Origin: Oceanicola sp. D3 | Lineage (GTDB): Bacteria; Pseudomonadota; Alphaproteobacteria; Rhodobacterales; Rhodobacteraceae | Length of the DNA: 64,000 bases | NCBI RefSeq assembly: GCF_006351965.1 | Contig: NZ_CP040932.1 | Coordinates: 2,294,001-2,358,000 of the forward strand | Direction of reading: 5' to 3' | Shown here: positions 43,460-53,092 of the stretch, piece by piece | Layout of the letters: each line of letters starts with the position of its first letter | Numbering within the stretch: position 1 is the first letter of the stretch | Program-made: the position numbers and the translations under genes | Notes under the pieces: model-generated | The model's database searches: none | The model's input: only the letters and a program-made list of their open reading frames with translations | Told to the model about the DNA's origin: nothing

Positions 43460-44467
43460 ATGATGCGGCGGCCCGAAGCGCAAACTCTGGTGGTCGAGGT
43501 GCCGGCCAAGCCGAAGCGCTTTGCCTTCCTCCTCGTCCCCGATTTCTCGCTTCTCAGCTTTGCTGGCGCGATCGACGCATTCCGGCTGGCCAACCGCACC
43601 TCTGGCAACCAGCTCTACGACTGGCAGCTGATCTCCGAGGGCGCTGTGCCGGTGCAGGCCTCCTGCGGCTCGGTCTTTCAGGTCAACGGCGGGCTCGACG
43701 ACCTCAACCGTGAAGAGGTGATCCTCGCCTGCGCCGGGCTCGACGTGGAGGACAAGGCCAGCCCCAAAATCCTTGCATGGCTGCGCAAACAGGCCCGCCG
43801 CGGCCTCGCCATCGGCGGGCTGTGCACCGCAGGCTACCTGCTCGCCCGCGCCGGGCTGCTCGACGGCAAGCGCGCGACGATCCATTGGGAAAACGCCGAC
43901 AGCTTCACCGAAGAGTTCGAAGAGGTGCGCCTGACCAAAACCGTCTTCGTCCATGACGGCAACCGGATGACGACGGCAGGCGGCACCGCCTCCATCGACC
44001 TCGCGCTCCAGATCATCGCCGAAGACTATGGCGAGGAGCTGGCCAACACCGTGGCCGACCAGCTGATCTATTCCTCGATCCGCACCGATCAGGACACCCA
44101 GCGCCTCTCCATCCCCACCCGCATCGGCGTGCGCCACCCCAAGCTGAGCCGTGTGATCCAGATCATGGAGCAAAACCTCGAAGAGCCGATCTCACCCGCC
44201 AAACTGGCCGAAGATGTCGTGCTGTCCACCCGCCAGCTTGAGCGCCTGTTCCGCCGCTACCTCAACCGCTCCCCCAAGCGCTACTACATGGAACTCCGTC
44301 TGCAAAAGGCCCGCAACCTGCTGATGCAAACCGATATGTCGGTCATCAACGTGGCGCTGGCCTGCGGCTTCACCTCGCCCTCGCATTTCTCCAAATGCTA
44401 CCGCGCGCAATATCAAACCACCCCCTACCGCGAGCGCGGCTCCCACGGCGCGCGCCTCTCGGTATGA
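43460..44467 (+). CDS. GlxA-family AraC-type transcriptional regulator
   Basis: 335-aa regulator with an N-terminal DJ-1/PfpI-like (GATase1) ligand domain (FLLVPDFSLLSFAGAIDAFR, GGLCTAGYLLARAGLLDG) and a C-terminal AraC helix-turn-helix (about 225-325; LAEDVVLSTRQLERLFRRYL, GFTSPSHFSKCYRAQY). Relatives control catabolism of arginine, choline-derived or other nitrogen compounds. Start at ATG 43460 behind GGAG. Its stop overlaps the acetyltransferase start (ATGA). Confidence 0.88.
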   Translation: MMRRPEAQTLVVEVPAKPKRFAFLLVPDFSLLSFAGAIDAFRLANRTSGNQLYDWQLISEGAVPVQASCGSVFQVNGGLDDLNREEVILACAGLDVEDKASPKILAWLRKQARRGLAIGGLCTAGYLLARAGLLDGKRATIHWENADSFTEEFEEVRLTKTVFVHDGNRMTTAGGTASIDLALQIIAEDYGEELANTVADQLIYSSIRTDQDTQRLSIPTRIGVRHPKLSRVIQIMEQNLEEPISPAKLAEDVVLSTRQLERLFRRYLNRSPKRYYMELRLQKARNLLMQTDMSVINVALACGFTSPSHFSKCYRAQYQTTPYRERGSHGARLSV

Positions 44468-44964
44468 TCCAGACGGCGCGGCTCACCCTTCGCCCGGCCG
44501 AGCCCGGCGACTTGCCCGCGCTCCACGCCATCTTCTCCGACCCGGACGTGATGCGCCATTGGTCCACCCCGCCGGATGAAACCATCGACGCCACCGCCGA
44601 CCGGCTCGAAGGCTTCATGCGCGGCGAGCGTGAGCTGGGCCCCGAGTGGATGATCCTCCACCAAGGCACCCTCATCGGGCGCGTCGGCCTCTGGCGCAAA
44701 TGGGAAGTCGGTTACATCCTCTCCCGCGCAGCATGGGGCCAAGGCTTTGCCTCCGAGGCGCTGCAAACCGTCACCGCCGAGGTCTTCGCCCGCCACCCCG
44801 CCTGTGACGCCATCACTGCCGATATCGACCCGCGCAACATCGGCTCAGGCCGGGTGCTGGAGAAGGCCGGTTTCATCGCCACCCACCACGCCAAGAACAC
44901 CTTCTGCATCAACGGCGAATGGTCTGACAGCACCTACTACCGGCTGGATCGCCCCGCCCCGTGA
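44464..44964 (+). CDS. GNAT-family N-acetyltransferase
   Basis: 166-aa acetyltransferase of the RimJ/RimL-like group: LRPAEPGDLPALHAIFSDPD at the start, acetyl-CoA loop YILSRAAWGQGFASEAL and the C-terminal NIGSGRVLEKAGF. The substrate cannot be predicted. Coupled by ATGA overlap to the GlxA-type regulator and by GTGA overlap to the next gene. Confidence 0.88.
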   Translation: MIQTARLTLRPAEPGDLPALHAIFSDPDVMRHWSTPPDETIDATADRLEGFMRGERELGPEWMILHQGTLIGRVGLWRKWEVGYILSRAAWGQGFASEALQTVTAEVFARHPACDAITADIDPRNIGSGRVLEKAGFIATHHAKNTFCINGEWSDSTYYRLDRPAP

Positions 44965-46067
44965 AGCGCCTGCCTGTCATCATCGGCCTTATCCTCGGTC
45001 TCTCCGCCATCGGCTTCGCCCTCTGGGGCGCTGCGATCCTCTGGGGCATCGCCACCGCCTTTTCCAATTGGGGCCGCGAAGACACGTCAAACCTGCCGAA
45101 GGCACCCCTTTCCCGCGTACTCTCCGAAGATCTAACCGCGGTCGATTTTCTCGTCTTCCACGACGGCCCGCGCGGCTGGTATCTCGTCGATACCCCAGCC
45201 CCCCTCAACGACACCGAAATCGGCTTCTACGGCCCCCGCTTCCTCGGCCAACTCACCAAAACCGGCCCATCGCCCAACTACTGCGAGGGCGACAAGGACG
45301 CCAAGATCATCTGGGCCATCCGCGACGGGCAGGAGGTGGCCGCCATGGCCTATTGCAACGTCTCGCGGATGGACTTCGCCCCGCTCCTGCCCCACGCCAC
45401 CCCCGTCACCCTGACCGACGCGGACATGACCGAAGCCGAGCTGACCGCCCTGCGCACCGAGATCGCCGCCGACCCGACCCGCCGCTTCGTCGATGTGCCG
45501 CCCAAGCCGCTGCCCTTCACCCACTACCGTGCCCTGCGCCCGCCCATGCTTTGGGCAGAAGGGGGCCTCTCGCGCGAAACCCAGGAAGAATTCGAGCGTC
45601 TGATCGCTGCCGAGGTCGCCGCCGCCCTGAACGGCGCACCCCACGCGCTACGGCTTTACAACGACCGTCACAACTACGCGTCCTTCTATCCCGATGAGGC
45701 CGACGAAATGGTCTGGGGCTCCTACATCTCAACCGAGACCGGCGCCGTCGTGCTGCCCCGGCTCTACCTCTACGCCCCCTACGTCAAAGTCTCCTGCGCG
45801 CCTGACGATTGCGCCCGCCTCGACCATCTCAACCTTACCTCGATCGTCACGCCGCTTCGCCCCAAGGCAGTGCTGGCCCAAGCCCTCGCTGCCGCCGTGC
45901 CCTTCGATAAGGCAATGAGAGCAGAGCAAAGCCTGCGCGATCCGGCCGCCGGGCCCCACGACTACTCCACCCCCAACACGACGGACCTTGCCGACCTTGA
46001 GACAAGACTGGCCGAAACACAGCCCTACACCACCCGCGTCCGCCACATCGCGCCGCGCAGCGACTAG
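44961..46067 (+). CDS. Membrane-anchored hypothetical protein
   Basis: 368-aa protein with an N-terminal membrane anchor (VIIGLILGLSAIGFALWGAAIL) and a large exported or periplasmic domain of no recognised family. Features include HDGPRGWYLVDTPAPL and ALRLYNDRHNYASFYPDEADE. Cys pairs (NYCEGDK; SCAPDDCARLDH) suggest a disulfide-bonded exported domain. GTG start overlaps the acetyltransferase stop, so it belongs to the same three-gene unit. Confidence 0.75.
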   Translation: MKRLPVIIGLILGLSAIGFALWGAAILWGIATAFSNWGREDTSNLPKAPLSRVLSEDLTAVDFLVFHDGPRGWYLVDTPAPLNDTEIGFYGPRFLGQLTKTGPSPNYCEGDKDAKIIWAIRDGQEVAAMAYCNVSRMDFAPLLPHATPVTLTDADMTEAELTALRTEIAADPTRRFVDVPPKPLPFTHYRALRPPMLWAEGGLSRETQEEFERLIAAEVAAALNGAPHALRLYNDRHNYASFYPDEADEMVWGSYISTETGAVVLPRLYLYAPYVKVSCAPDDCARLDHLNLTSIVTPLRPKAVLAQALAAAVPFDKAMRAEQSLRDPAAGPHDYSTPNTTDLADLETRLAETQPYTTRVRHIAPRSD

Positions 46068-46078
46068 CGCTCGGATCG

Positions 46079-46104
46079 TTCTGCTGAAAATACGCCGGGG
46101 GTGC
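46079..46104 (+). repeat. Dispersed CTGCTG-AAATA-CCGGGGG element, copy A
   Basis: CTGCTGAAAATACGCCGGGG followed by GTGCG, located after the hypothetical gene. It aligns with the elements at 49481-49530 (opposite strand) and 57449-57496, but the flanking GC-rich hairpin is diverged here. Confidence 0.6.
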
Positions 46105-46136
46105 GCAAGGCCTCTGGCGGCCTGCACTCGCCAAAA

Positions 46137-46595
46137 TCAAGAGTCCGGCTCAGGCTCCACGTAAACGCCCTGCTCTTTCAGCGCGTCCACGACTTCTTTG
46201 GGCATATAGGTCTCGTCGTGCTTGGCCAGAATCTCGCTGGCCACAAAGACCTTCCCGTCATAGCTACCGGTTCCGACCATGCCCTGCCCCTCGGCAAAAA
46301 GGTCCGGCAGGATGCCGGTAAACTCCACCGGCACCACCGCACCACCATCCGTCACCGAAAAGCGCACCGTCTCGCCCTCGCCGCGGACGATGGAGCCCTC
46401 TTCCACCAGCCCGCCGATGCGAAACACTTCATTCGGGCTGGGCGGGCTCTCCATCACTTGGCTGGGGGAGCGGAAAAAGTTGATCCCGTCGCGAAAGCCA
46501 TAGCCGATCAGCCCGGCAGAAAGTGCCAGTGCTGCAACGGCGACGAGGATCACCTGCACCCGACGCTTCTTTTTCAGCCCCTTAAGACCGGCCAT
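46137..46595 (-). CDS. ccmE: Cytochrome c maturation haem chaperone CcmE
   Basis: 152-aa membrane-anchored haem chaperone. N-terminal helix (VILVAVAALALSAGLIGYGF), OB-fold domain with FRIGGLVEEGSI and VEFTGILPDLFAEGQG, and the haem-binding His in LAKHDETYMPKEV. It hands haem to apocytochromes, so it serves the XoxG-type and other cytochromes. It lies alone, downstream of argC in the same direction. Confidence 0.95.
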   Translation of the reverse strand: MAGLKGLKKKRRVQVILVAVAALALSAGLIGYGFRDGINFFRSPSQVMESPPSPNEVFRIGGLVEEGSIVRGEGETVRFSVTDGGAVVPVEFTGILPDLFAEGQGMVGTGSYDGKVFVASEILAKHDETYMPKEVVDALKEQGVYVEPEPDS

Positions 46596-46605
46596 CAGCC
46601 CCTCC

Positions 46606-47634
46606 CTACGGGAACAACGGGGCCATCATCAGCCCCTCGGTTTCTTCCAGCCCCAACATCAGGTTGGCGTTCTGCACCGCCTGCCCGCTGGAGCCCTTGG
46701 TCAGGTTATCAAGCGCGGCAAACACCGTCGCCCGGCCCTCGGCCCGCTCTGCGGCCACGCCGAAATGCACCATGTTACTGCCCCGGACCGAGCGGGTCGA
46801 AGGCACCTGCCCAAAGGGTAGCACATGGCAGAACGGCTCGTCTTGATATGCCTCAACCAGCGTCGCGTGAATCGCCTTGGCGTCCCCCTGCACATAGGCC
46901 GCCGAAAGGATGCCCCGGTTCGCCGGGATCAACGTGGGGGTAAACTGCACCCGCACCTCGCGCCCCGCCGCTTTGGAAAACTCCTGATCGAACTCGCCCA
47001 AATGCCGGTGCTTGCCGCCCGCCGCATAGGGCATCCAGCCCTCGCTCAACTCGGCATGCAGCAGGTTCTCCTTCAGCGCCCGTCCAGCGCCAGAAACCCC
47101 AACCTTCATGTCGATGATAACCGAGTCAGGGTCGATCAGCCCGCCCTTGAACAGCGGCAGCAGGCTGAACAGCCCGGTTGCCGCATTGCAGCCCGTCCCG
47201 GCCACAAACCGCGCGCCCTTGATCTCATCGCGGTAAAACTCGGTCAGCCCGTAAACCGCTTGCTCTTGCAACTCCACCGCCTGATGCGGCTGGCCATACC
47301 ACTTTTCGTACTCCGCCGGATCGCGCAGCCGGAAGTCGGCGGAGAGGTCCACCACCTTCAGCCCCTCGGGCAAACCGGGGATCACCTGCTGGCTGGTCAC
47401 ATGCGGCAAGGCGCAAAAGCAGAGGTCGATGGCAGAAAAGTCGATCTCGTCAATTTTCACCAGCTTGGGCAGGTCAAGATGGGCCAGATGCGGGAACACG
47501 TCACGCATCTCCATGCCTGCCTTGCGCTCGGCAGCCAGCGCGGCCACCTCCATGCCCGGATGGGTGGCAATAATCCTCACGAGTTCGGCGCCGGTGTAGC
47601 CGGAGGCGCCCAGAATGGCGATCTTTGCGGTCAT
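46606..47634 (-). CDS. argC: N-acetyl-gamma-glutamyl-phosphate reductase
   Basis: 342-aa NADPH enzyme of arginine synthesis. NADP motif [13 protein letters not shown], catalytic Cys in [16 protein letters not shown], and [19 protein letters not shown]. Start at 47634. Follows murI in the same direction with a 36-bp gap. Confidence 0.96.
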   Translation of the reverse strand: MTAKIAILGASGYTGAELVRIIATHPGMEVAALAAERKAGMEMRDVFPHLAHLDLPKLVKIDEIDFSAIDLCFCALPHVTSQQVIPGLPEGLKVVDLSADFRLRDPAEYEKWYGQPHQAVELQEQAVYGLTEFYRDEIKGARFVAGTGCNAATGLFSLLPLFKGGLIDPDSVIIDMKVGVSGAGRALKENLLHAELSEGWMPYAAGGKHRHLGEFDQEFSKAAGREVRVQFTPTLIPANRGILSAAYVQGDAKAIHATLVEAYQDEPFCHVLPFGQVPSTRSVRGSNMVHFGVAAERAEGRATVFAALDNLTKGSSGQAVQNANLMLGLEETEGLMMAPLFP

Positions 47635-47670
47635 TGGTCTTTCCTTGGTCTTGCGATGTGTAAGCTGAAG

Positions 47671-48483
47671 TCAGGCAGGCTGAAATTCAACTTTTCGTCG
47701 CAAGAAGCGTGTGGCCTGATCCGTCACCTTGCGCGGATCGCCCGTGGTCAGAAATTTCGTCTTCTCCCCGCTGCCCAGCTTGTCGGGGTGGCGGGTGAGA
47801 TAATCGGCCAGAGACTCCGCCACGATCGTGGCTTGCGAATAAACGCTCACCTCCGGCCCCAGCGCCTCCTGAAAGGCTTCTTCCATGATCGGATAATGAG
47901 TGCAGCCTAGAATGGCCGCCTCAGGCTTGGGCATCTTGCGCTTGAGCGCGTCCACATGGCTGTGCACCAGCGCCTCGGCCAAGATCATGTCACCATCCTC
48001 GATGGCATCCACAACCCCGCCGCAGGCCTGCGCCTCGACATCCACGCCAATCGCCCGAAAAGCAAGCTCGCGCTGAAACGCGCGCGAGGCCACCGTGGCC
48101 GGCGTAGCAAACAGCGCCACATGCTTCACCGCCACCTCGCGCGGGGGCGAGTTGTCGCCCCACTGCCGCTCGGTCAGCGCCTCGATCAGCGGCACGAACA
48201 CACCAAGCACCCGTTTGCCCTCGGGCACACCGGCCTCCTGCATCCGCCGCAAGGCCGCCGCGCTCGCCGTGTTGCAGGCCAGAACCACCAAGTCGCAGCC
48301 CTCGGCCCAGAGCCGCTCCACCGCGCCGCGGGTCAGGTCATGAATATTGTCGGCATCGCGCACGCCATAAGGGCTGTGGGCGTGGTCGCCATAGTAGACA
48401 AACGCCTGATCGGGCAGCCGCTTTTGCACCGCGTCCAGCACGGTAAGCCCGCCGATCCCTGAGTCGAAAATGCCAACCGCCAT
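47671..48483 (-). CDS. murI: Glutamate racemase
   Basis: 270-aa enzyme that makes D-glutamate for peptidoglycan. Both catalytic cysteines are visible, in [13 protein letters not shown] and [12 protein letters not shown], plus the N-terminal [16 protein letters not shown]. It follows the acyltransferase gene by 6 bases. Confidence 0.95.
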   Translation of the reverse strand: MAVGIFDSGIGGLTVLDAVQKRLPDQAFVYYGDHAHSPYGVRDADNIHDLTRGAVERLWAEGCDLVVLACNTASAAALRRMQEAGVPEGKRVLGVFVPLIEALTERQWGDNSPPREVAVKHVALFATPATVASRAFQRELAFRAIGVDVEAQACGGVVDAIEDGDMILAEALVHSHVDALKRKMPKPEAAILGCTHYPIMEEAFQEALGPEVSVYSQATIVAESLADYLTRHPDKLGSGEKTKFLTTGDPRKVTDQATRFLRRKVEFQPA

Positions 48484-48489
48484 GGCAGG

Positions 48490-49368
48490 TTACGCCTTGT
48501 GAAAATCCTCAAATTCCTTGCCGTATTCGCGTGCACGAACAGGCGTGTTCGACAGGCTATACGTGGCCTCGCGCAAGAAATCCATCAGAGCTTTGGGATC
48601 GCGGGCGCGACTGTCGATTTCATGCCGCGGGATCGGCTGACCAATGGCCACATCCACCGGCTCGTCGATGCGGGCGCGGAACTCCTTGATCAGCAGCGCA
48701 ATCCGCAGGGTCGAGTGAATGTGGCTGGCCATCTGGAACAAGCGACTGTTGGCACCCTCAAAGAACACCGGCACCACCGTTGCCCCCGACTTGGCGATCA
48801 TCTTGGCAGTAAAGCGCCGCCAGCCCGGATCGAGCGGGCGCGAAAGAAGGCGCGCCGAGGTGCTCACCGTGCCGCCCGGAAACACGCCAATCGCCCCGCC
48901 TTGCCCCAGATAGTCGAGCGAAGCCTTGCGGGTGGCGAGGTTGGTGGCCTGCGCCTCGCGCGTGCCGTCAAAGTCGATCGGCAGGATGATCCGGTTCAGC
49001 TCTTCGGACCGCTTGAAGACCTGATGCGCCAGAATCCGAAAATCGCCCCGCGTCTCGCTCAGGATATGGCCCATCATCAGCCCGTCGAGGATGCCATAGG
49101 GATGGTTGGCCACCAGCACCAGCGGGCCGGTGGTGGGGATGTTTTCAAGGCTGCCCCGGGTAACGCGAAGGCTCAGCCCATAGCGGCGGCGGATCACATC
49201 CCAAAAGTCCTCGCCTTGCGCCACGTCGCTCTCGTAGCCATCGGCCCGCTTTATCAGCCCGATCCGCCCGGTGGCGTTTTCCAGCAGCTTCACGAAGGCA
49301 CGGCCCGGCTTGGAGCGCACCGAGTTGGCATAGGTGATGTCACGGGCGACCTGGTGGCGCTGGTCCAT
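48490..49368 (-). CDS. Lysophospholipid acyltransferase-family protein
   Basis: 292-aa PlsC-like acyltransferase. The first catalytic motif is VLVANHPYGILDGL; the second block is LPIDFDGTREAQ and the third GAIGVFPGGTVSTS, followed by KSGATVVPVFFEGANSR. The start at 49368 (MDQRHQV) follows GAGGACG; an ATG 7 codons upstream has no good ribosome site. Related proteins participate in ornithine-lipid or phospholipid synthesis; substrate unknown. Confidence 0.88.
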   Translation of the reverse strand: MDQRHQVARDITYANSVRSKPGRAFVKLLENATGRIGLIKRADGYESDVAQGEDFWDVIRRRYGLSLRVTRGSLENIPTTGPLVLVANHPYGILDGLMMGHILSETRGDFRILAHQVFKRSEELNRIILPIDFDGTREAQATNLATRKASLDYLGQGGAIGVFPGGTVSTSARLLSRPLDPGWRRFTAKMIAKSGATVVPVFFEGANSRLFQMASHIHSTLRIALLIKEFRARIDEPVDVAIGQPIPRHEIDSRARDPKALMDFLREATYSLSNTPVRAREYGKEFEDFHKA

Positions 49369-49480
49369 GGGGCGCGTCCTCTTTTTCATGGCGCTCAGAT
49401 AGGGCGCGGGGGCCGATCTGGGAAGGCTTTATGACGGGTGCGTAAAGCCTGTGTGACACCCTTTTGGGAGCGTTGCGCAG

Positions 49481-49530
49481 CGGGGGGCCAGCCCCCCGCA
49501 CCCCCCGGAGATATTTTCAGCAAGAAAATG
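49481..49530 (-). repeat. Dispersed CTTGCTG-AAATA-CCGGGGG element, copy B
   Basis: On the minus strand TTTTCTTGCTGAAAATATCT is followed by CCGGGGGGTGCGGGGGGC and its hairpin GGGGGGC-TG..GCCCCCC. It lies 6 bases beyond the stop of the indolepyruvate oxidoreductase gene, in the same orientation as that gene. The hairpin may act as its terminator. Confidence 0.75.
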
Positions 49531-49536
49531 AACAGG

Positions 49537-52500
49537 TTATTCCGCAGCCTGGCGCATGGGCGCTTCGGGGTTGCGGAAGGCTTCGAGCAGTTCTTCGCGT
49601 CGTTTGGCGGCCTTTTCGGCGTTGGCGAGTTTTACCGGGCCGAATCCGCGGATGGTCAGCGGGAGTTCGGCGAGTGCCAGCGCCGGGGCGCGGTTGTGGT
49701 CGTTCAGGCCGGCGAGGATATCGGCCATGTCGGTCTCGTACTGCGCGATCAGGGCACGTTCGAGCTTGCGTTCATGGGCGAAGCGGAACGGGTCAAACAG
49801 AGTGCCGCGCAGGGGCTTCATCGCCGCCAGCAGCTTGAAGCCCTGCCGCATCCAAGGCCCGAAGGCCCGCTTTTTCGGCCGCCCGCCAGGCCCCTTGGTG
49901 CCAAAGATCGGCGGGGCGAGGTGGTAGCTGAAGCGCATCTCCCCCTCAAACACCTCCGCCGCCTTGGTCTCGGTCTCCAGCAGCAGGCGGGCGGTTTCGT
50001 ATTCGTCCTTATAGGCCAGCAGCTTGTGGTAGCCCTTGGCAATCGCAAGCTTCATCTCTTCATCCGGGGCGCGGTCCACCAGCGCGCGGTAACGGCGAGC
50101 CGTTTCGGCATTGCCCCAGGCTTCCAAGTGGCGCGCGCGATAGTCGATCCGCTCGGCCAAGGTCTTTTCCTGCGCCGCCCCGGGCGCAAGCATCCCCGCA
50201 GCCGCCTCAGGCTCAACCACCGCCCATCGCCCGATCTCAAAGGCCCGCCTGTTGCCCTCCACCGCCTGCCCGTTCAAGTCGACGGCACGCATCAGCGCCG
50301 CGTAGCTCACCGGCACCAGCCCGGCCTGCCACGCGGCGCCGAGGATCATCATGTTGGAATAGATGCTATCACCGAGAAGCACGCGAGAAAGCGCCTGCGC
50401 ATCAAACACTTGCAAGCCGTCCTTCAGGCGCGCCTGTAGCGCCAGCACCATCCGGTCATGGGGCAGCTTGAAGTTGATGTCGCGGGTGAAATGCCCGGTG
50501 ATGATATCCGCCCCGTTCACCACCGCCCCGGTCTGCCCCTCGCGCATCAGCCCCAAGGTCTTGGAGCCTGCCGTGGTCACCAGATCGCCGCCAATCACCG
50601 CATTGGCCTCGCCGGTGCCCACGCGGATGGCATTGATCAGTTCCGGCTTCTCGGCAATCCGCATGTGGATGTGCACAGCGCCGCCCTTCTGCGCCAGCCC
50701 GGCCATCTCAATCATGCCAACGCCCTTGCCGTCGATATGCGCGGCCTGGGCCAGCACCGCGCCTACGGTCACCACCCCGGTGCCGCCAACGCCCGTAATC
50801 ACCATGTTATGGGTGCCCTCGATCGCGGGCAGCACCGGCTCCGGCAGGTCAGGCAGATCCACCGCCTTTTCGGGCGCCTTCTTCACCTTCGCGCCTTGTA
50901 TCGTTACGAAACTGGGGCAAAACCCGTTGAGGCAGGAGAAATCCTTGTTGCAGGCGCTCTGGTCAATCTCGCGCTTGCGGCCCAGCTCGGTCTCTTTCGG
51001 CAGGATCGCCACGCAGTTGCTCTGCACCCCGCAATCGCCGCAGCCCTCGCAGACATCGGTGTTGATGAACACCCGCTTGTCGATATCGGGGAAGGTGCCG
51101 CGCTTGCGCCGCCGCCGCTTTTCCGCCGCGCAGGTCTGTACATAAATAATGGCCGATACGCCTCTGATTTTGCTAAACTTCTCCTGAACGCTCTCAAGCT
51201 CGGCACGCTCGTGCCGCGTCACCTGCGCCGGAAAGGCCTCAAGATCAACATCCTCCTTTTCATCGAAGACAAGCGCCACCTCCTTCACCCCCATCGCCAG
51301 CACTTCGCGGGCGATCTGCTGGGGTGACAGGCCGCCTTCATTCGGCTGCCCCCCGGTCATCGCAACCGCGTCGTTGAACAGGATCTTGAAGGTAATGTTG
51401 GTGCCCGCCGCCAGTGCGGCCCGAATGGCCAGCGTGCCGGAGTGGTTGTAGGTGCCGTCCCCGAGGTTCTGAAACAGGTGCTCGCGCTTGGAAAACGGCG
51501 CCTCGCCCATCCAGTTCGCCCCTTCCGCGCCCATATGGGTAAATCGGTCGGTCGAGCGGTCCATCCAGCGGGCCATGAAGTGGCAGCCAATGCCAGCGCC
51601 CGCCTCGGAGCCCTCGGGCAGTTTGGTGGAGGAGTTATGCGGGCACCCCGCGCAGAAATAGGGCAACCGGGCCGCGATATCGGGCGCATTGTCGGCCAGC
51701 CGCGCGCTTTCAATTCGCGCCATCCCCGCCTTGATCCGGTCGGTGCCGCAATCTTCCTCGATCAGAATTTGCCCAAGTTCGAGCGCTATGTCATTGGGAT
51801 CAAGCGCAAAATGGGTTGGAAAGAGCACCTCGCCATTCTTCATCCCGCCGTAAACGCGCCGCCCCCGGCGATCATCAAAGATCGCCTCCTTGACCTGCAC
51901 CTCGATCAGCTTGCGCTTCTCTTCCACCACCACGATCACCTCGAGCCCCTCGGCCCAATCGTGGAAGCCCTTCATATCCAACGGCCAGACCTGACCCACC
52001 TTGTAGGTCGTCACCCCAAGCCGCTCGGCTTCATCCGCGTCAATGCCCAAAAGCTCCAGCGCGTGGCACAGATCGAGCCAGTTCTTCCCGGCCGCGACAA
52101 AGCCAATCTTCGCCCCCGGCTTGCCATGCATCCGATGGTCTATTTTATTCGCATTCGCAAAGGCTTCGGCGGCAAACCTCTTGTGCGCCAACAGCCGCTC
52201 TTCCTGCGCAATCCAGTGATCCCCAAGCCGAATGTTCAGCCCGCCCTCAGGCAGCGCAAACTCAGGCGTCACAAAGTTCAGCCGGTCCGCCCGGCCATCC
52301 ACCACGCTCGTCGCCTCAACGGTGTCCTTCATCACCTTCAGGCCCACCCAAACGCCCGCATAGCGGCTCAGCGCCCAGCCATAGAGCCCATAGTCAAGGA
52401 TCTCCTGCACCCCCGCAGGGCTCAGCACCGGCATATGCACATCCACCAGCGCCCAGTCGGACTGGTGGCAAACGGTCGAGCTTTCGCCGGTGTGGTCATC

Positions 52501-52935
52501 TCCCATGGCCATCAGCACGCCGCCATGCGGGCTGGTGCCCGCCATATTGGCGTGGCGCATCACATCGCCCGAGCGGTCCACCCCAGGCCCCTTGCCGTAC
52601 CAGAGGCCATACACGCCATCATAGCGCCCCTCGCCCCGCAGCTCGGCATTCTGGCTGCCCCATAGCGCGGTGGCCGCGAGGTCTTCGTTCAGCCCCGGCT
52701 CGAAGCGCACATCATTCTCGGCCAGCAGCTTGCCCGCACGGGTCATCCACTGGTCCACGCCCCCCAGCGGCGAGCCGCGATATCCGGTGCAATAGCCCGC
52801 CGTATTCAACCCGGCGGCCCTGTCACGCGCCTTCTGCATCAGCATCAAGCGCACCAACGCTTGCGTGCCATTGAGCAGAACCGGCGATTTCTCCAGATCG
52901 AAACGGTCGGTGAGACTTACATCTTGCCTAGTCAT
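49537..52935 (-). CDS. Indolepyruvate ferredoxin oxidoreductase (fused aerobic type)
   Basis: 1132-aa single-chain 2-oxoacid oxidoreductase that decarboxylates aryl pyruvates to acyl-CoA. An N-terminal thiamine-diphosphate region contains GYCTGYRGSPLGGVDQW and FEPGLNEDLAATALWGSQ; the pyrophosphate domain has GIGCHFMARW and HLFQNLGDGTYNHSG; a ferredoxin-like segment has CEGCGDCGVQSNC and CNKDFSCLNGFC; the gamma domain GVGGTGVVTVGAVLAQAA is followed by a C-terminal extension. The fused form is typical of proteobacterial aerobes. Divergent from a LysR gene across a 157-bp gap with a clear dyad. Confidence 0.93.
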   Translation of the reverse strand: MTRQDVSLTDRFDLEKSPVLLNGTQALVRLMLMQKARDRAAGLNTAGYCTGYRGSPLGGVDQWMTRAGKLLAENDVRFEPGLNEDLAATALWGSQNAELRGEGRYDGVYGLWYGKGPGVDRSGDVMRHANMAGTSPHGGVLMAMGDDHTGESSTVCHQSDWALVDVHMPVLSPAGVQEILDYGLYGWALSRYAGVWVGLKVMKDTVEATSVVDGRADRLNFVTPEFALPEGGLNIRLGDHWIAQEERLLAHKRFAAEAFANANKIDHRMHGKPGAKIGFVAAGKNWLDLCHALELLGIDADEAERLGVTTYKVGQVWPLDMKGFHDWAEGLEVIVVVEEKRKLIEVQVKEAIFDDRRGRRVYGGMKNGEVLFPTHFALDPNDIALELGQILIEEDCGTDRIKAGMARIESARLADNAPDIAARLPYFCAGCPHNSSTKLPEGSEAGAGIGCHFMARWMDRSTDRFTHMGAEGANWMGEAPFSKREHLFQNLGDGTYNHSGTLAIRAALAAGTNITFKILFNDAVAMTGGQPNEGGLSPQQIAREVLAMGVKEVALVFDEKEDVDLEAFPAQVTRHERAELESVQEKFSKIRGVSAIIYVQTCAAEKRRRRKRGTFPDIDKRVFINTDVCEGCGDCGVQSNCVAILPKETELGRKREIDQSACNKDFSCLNGFCPSFVTIQGAKVKKAPEKAVDLPDLPEPVLPAIEGTHNMVITGVGGTGVVTVGAVLAQAAHIDGKGVGMIEMAGLAQKGGAVHIHMRIAEKPELINAIRVGTGEANAVIGGDLVTTAGSKTLGLMREGQTGAVVNGADIITGHFTRDINFKLPHDRMVLALQARLKDGLQVFDAQALSRVLLGDSIYSNMMILGAAWQAGLVPVSYAALMRAVDLNGQAVEGNRRAFEIGRWAVVEPEAAAGMLAPGAAQEKTLAERIDYRARHLEAWGNAETARRYRALVDRAPDEEMKLAIAKGYHKLLAYKDEYETARLLLETETKAAEVFEGEMRFSYHLAPPIFGTKGPGGRPKKRAFGPWMRQGFKLLAAMKPLRGTLFDPFRFAHERKLERALIAQYETDMADILAGLNDHNRAPALALAELPLTIRGFGPVKLANAEKAAKRREELLEAFRNPEAPMRQAAE

Positions 52936-52973
52936 TACGCGCTTCCTCCCAGTAGCGGGCATAATGTGATATT

Positions 52974-52992
52974 AGGTCATAATATCTGACCT
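52974..52992. promoter_or_regulatory. Inverted repeat in the IOR/lysR divergent promoter
   Basis: AGGTCA-TAATATC-TGACCT is a perfect dyad (6-bp arms, 7-bp spacer) in the middle of the 157-bp intergenic region. LysR regulators often bind such dyads near divergent genes, so this is a good candidate operator for the regulator at 53093. Confidence 0.55.
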
Positions 52993-53092
52993 ACAAACAC
53001 AATTCTGTGCTCGTTAATGATTTGCGCATAGGCTGATGACGTGCATAAGGATGCTGCGTTGCAACCGCTTTGAACATAGTGAACCGTTACCA

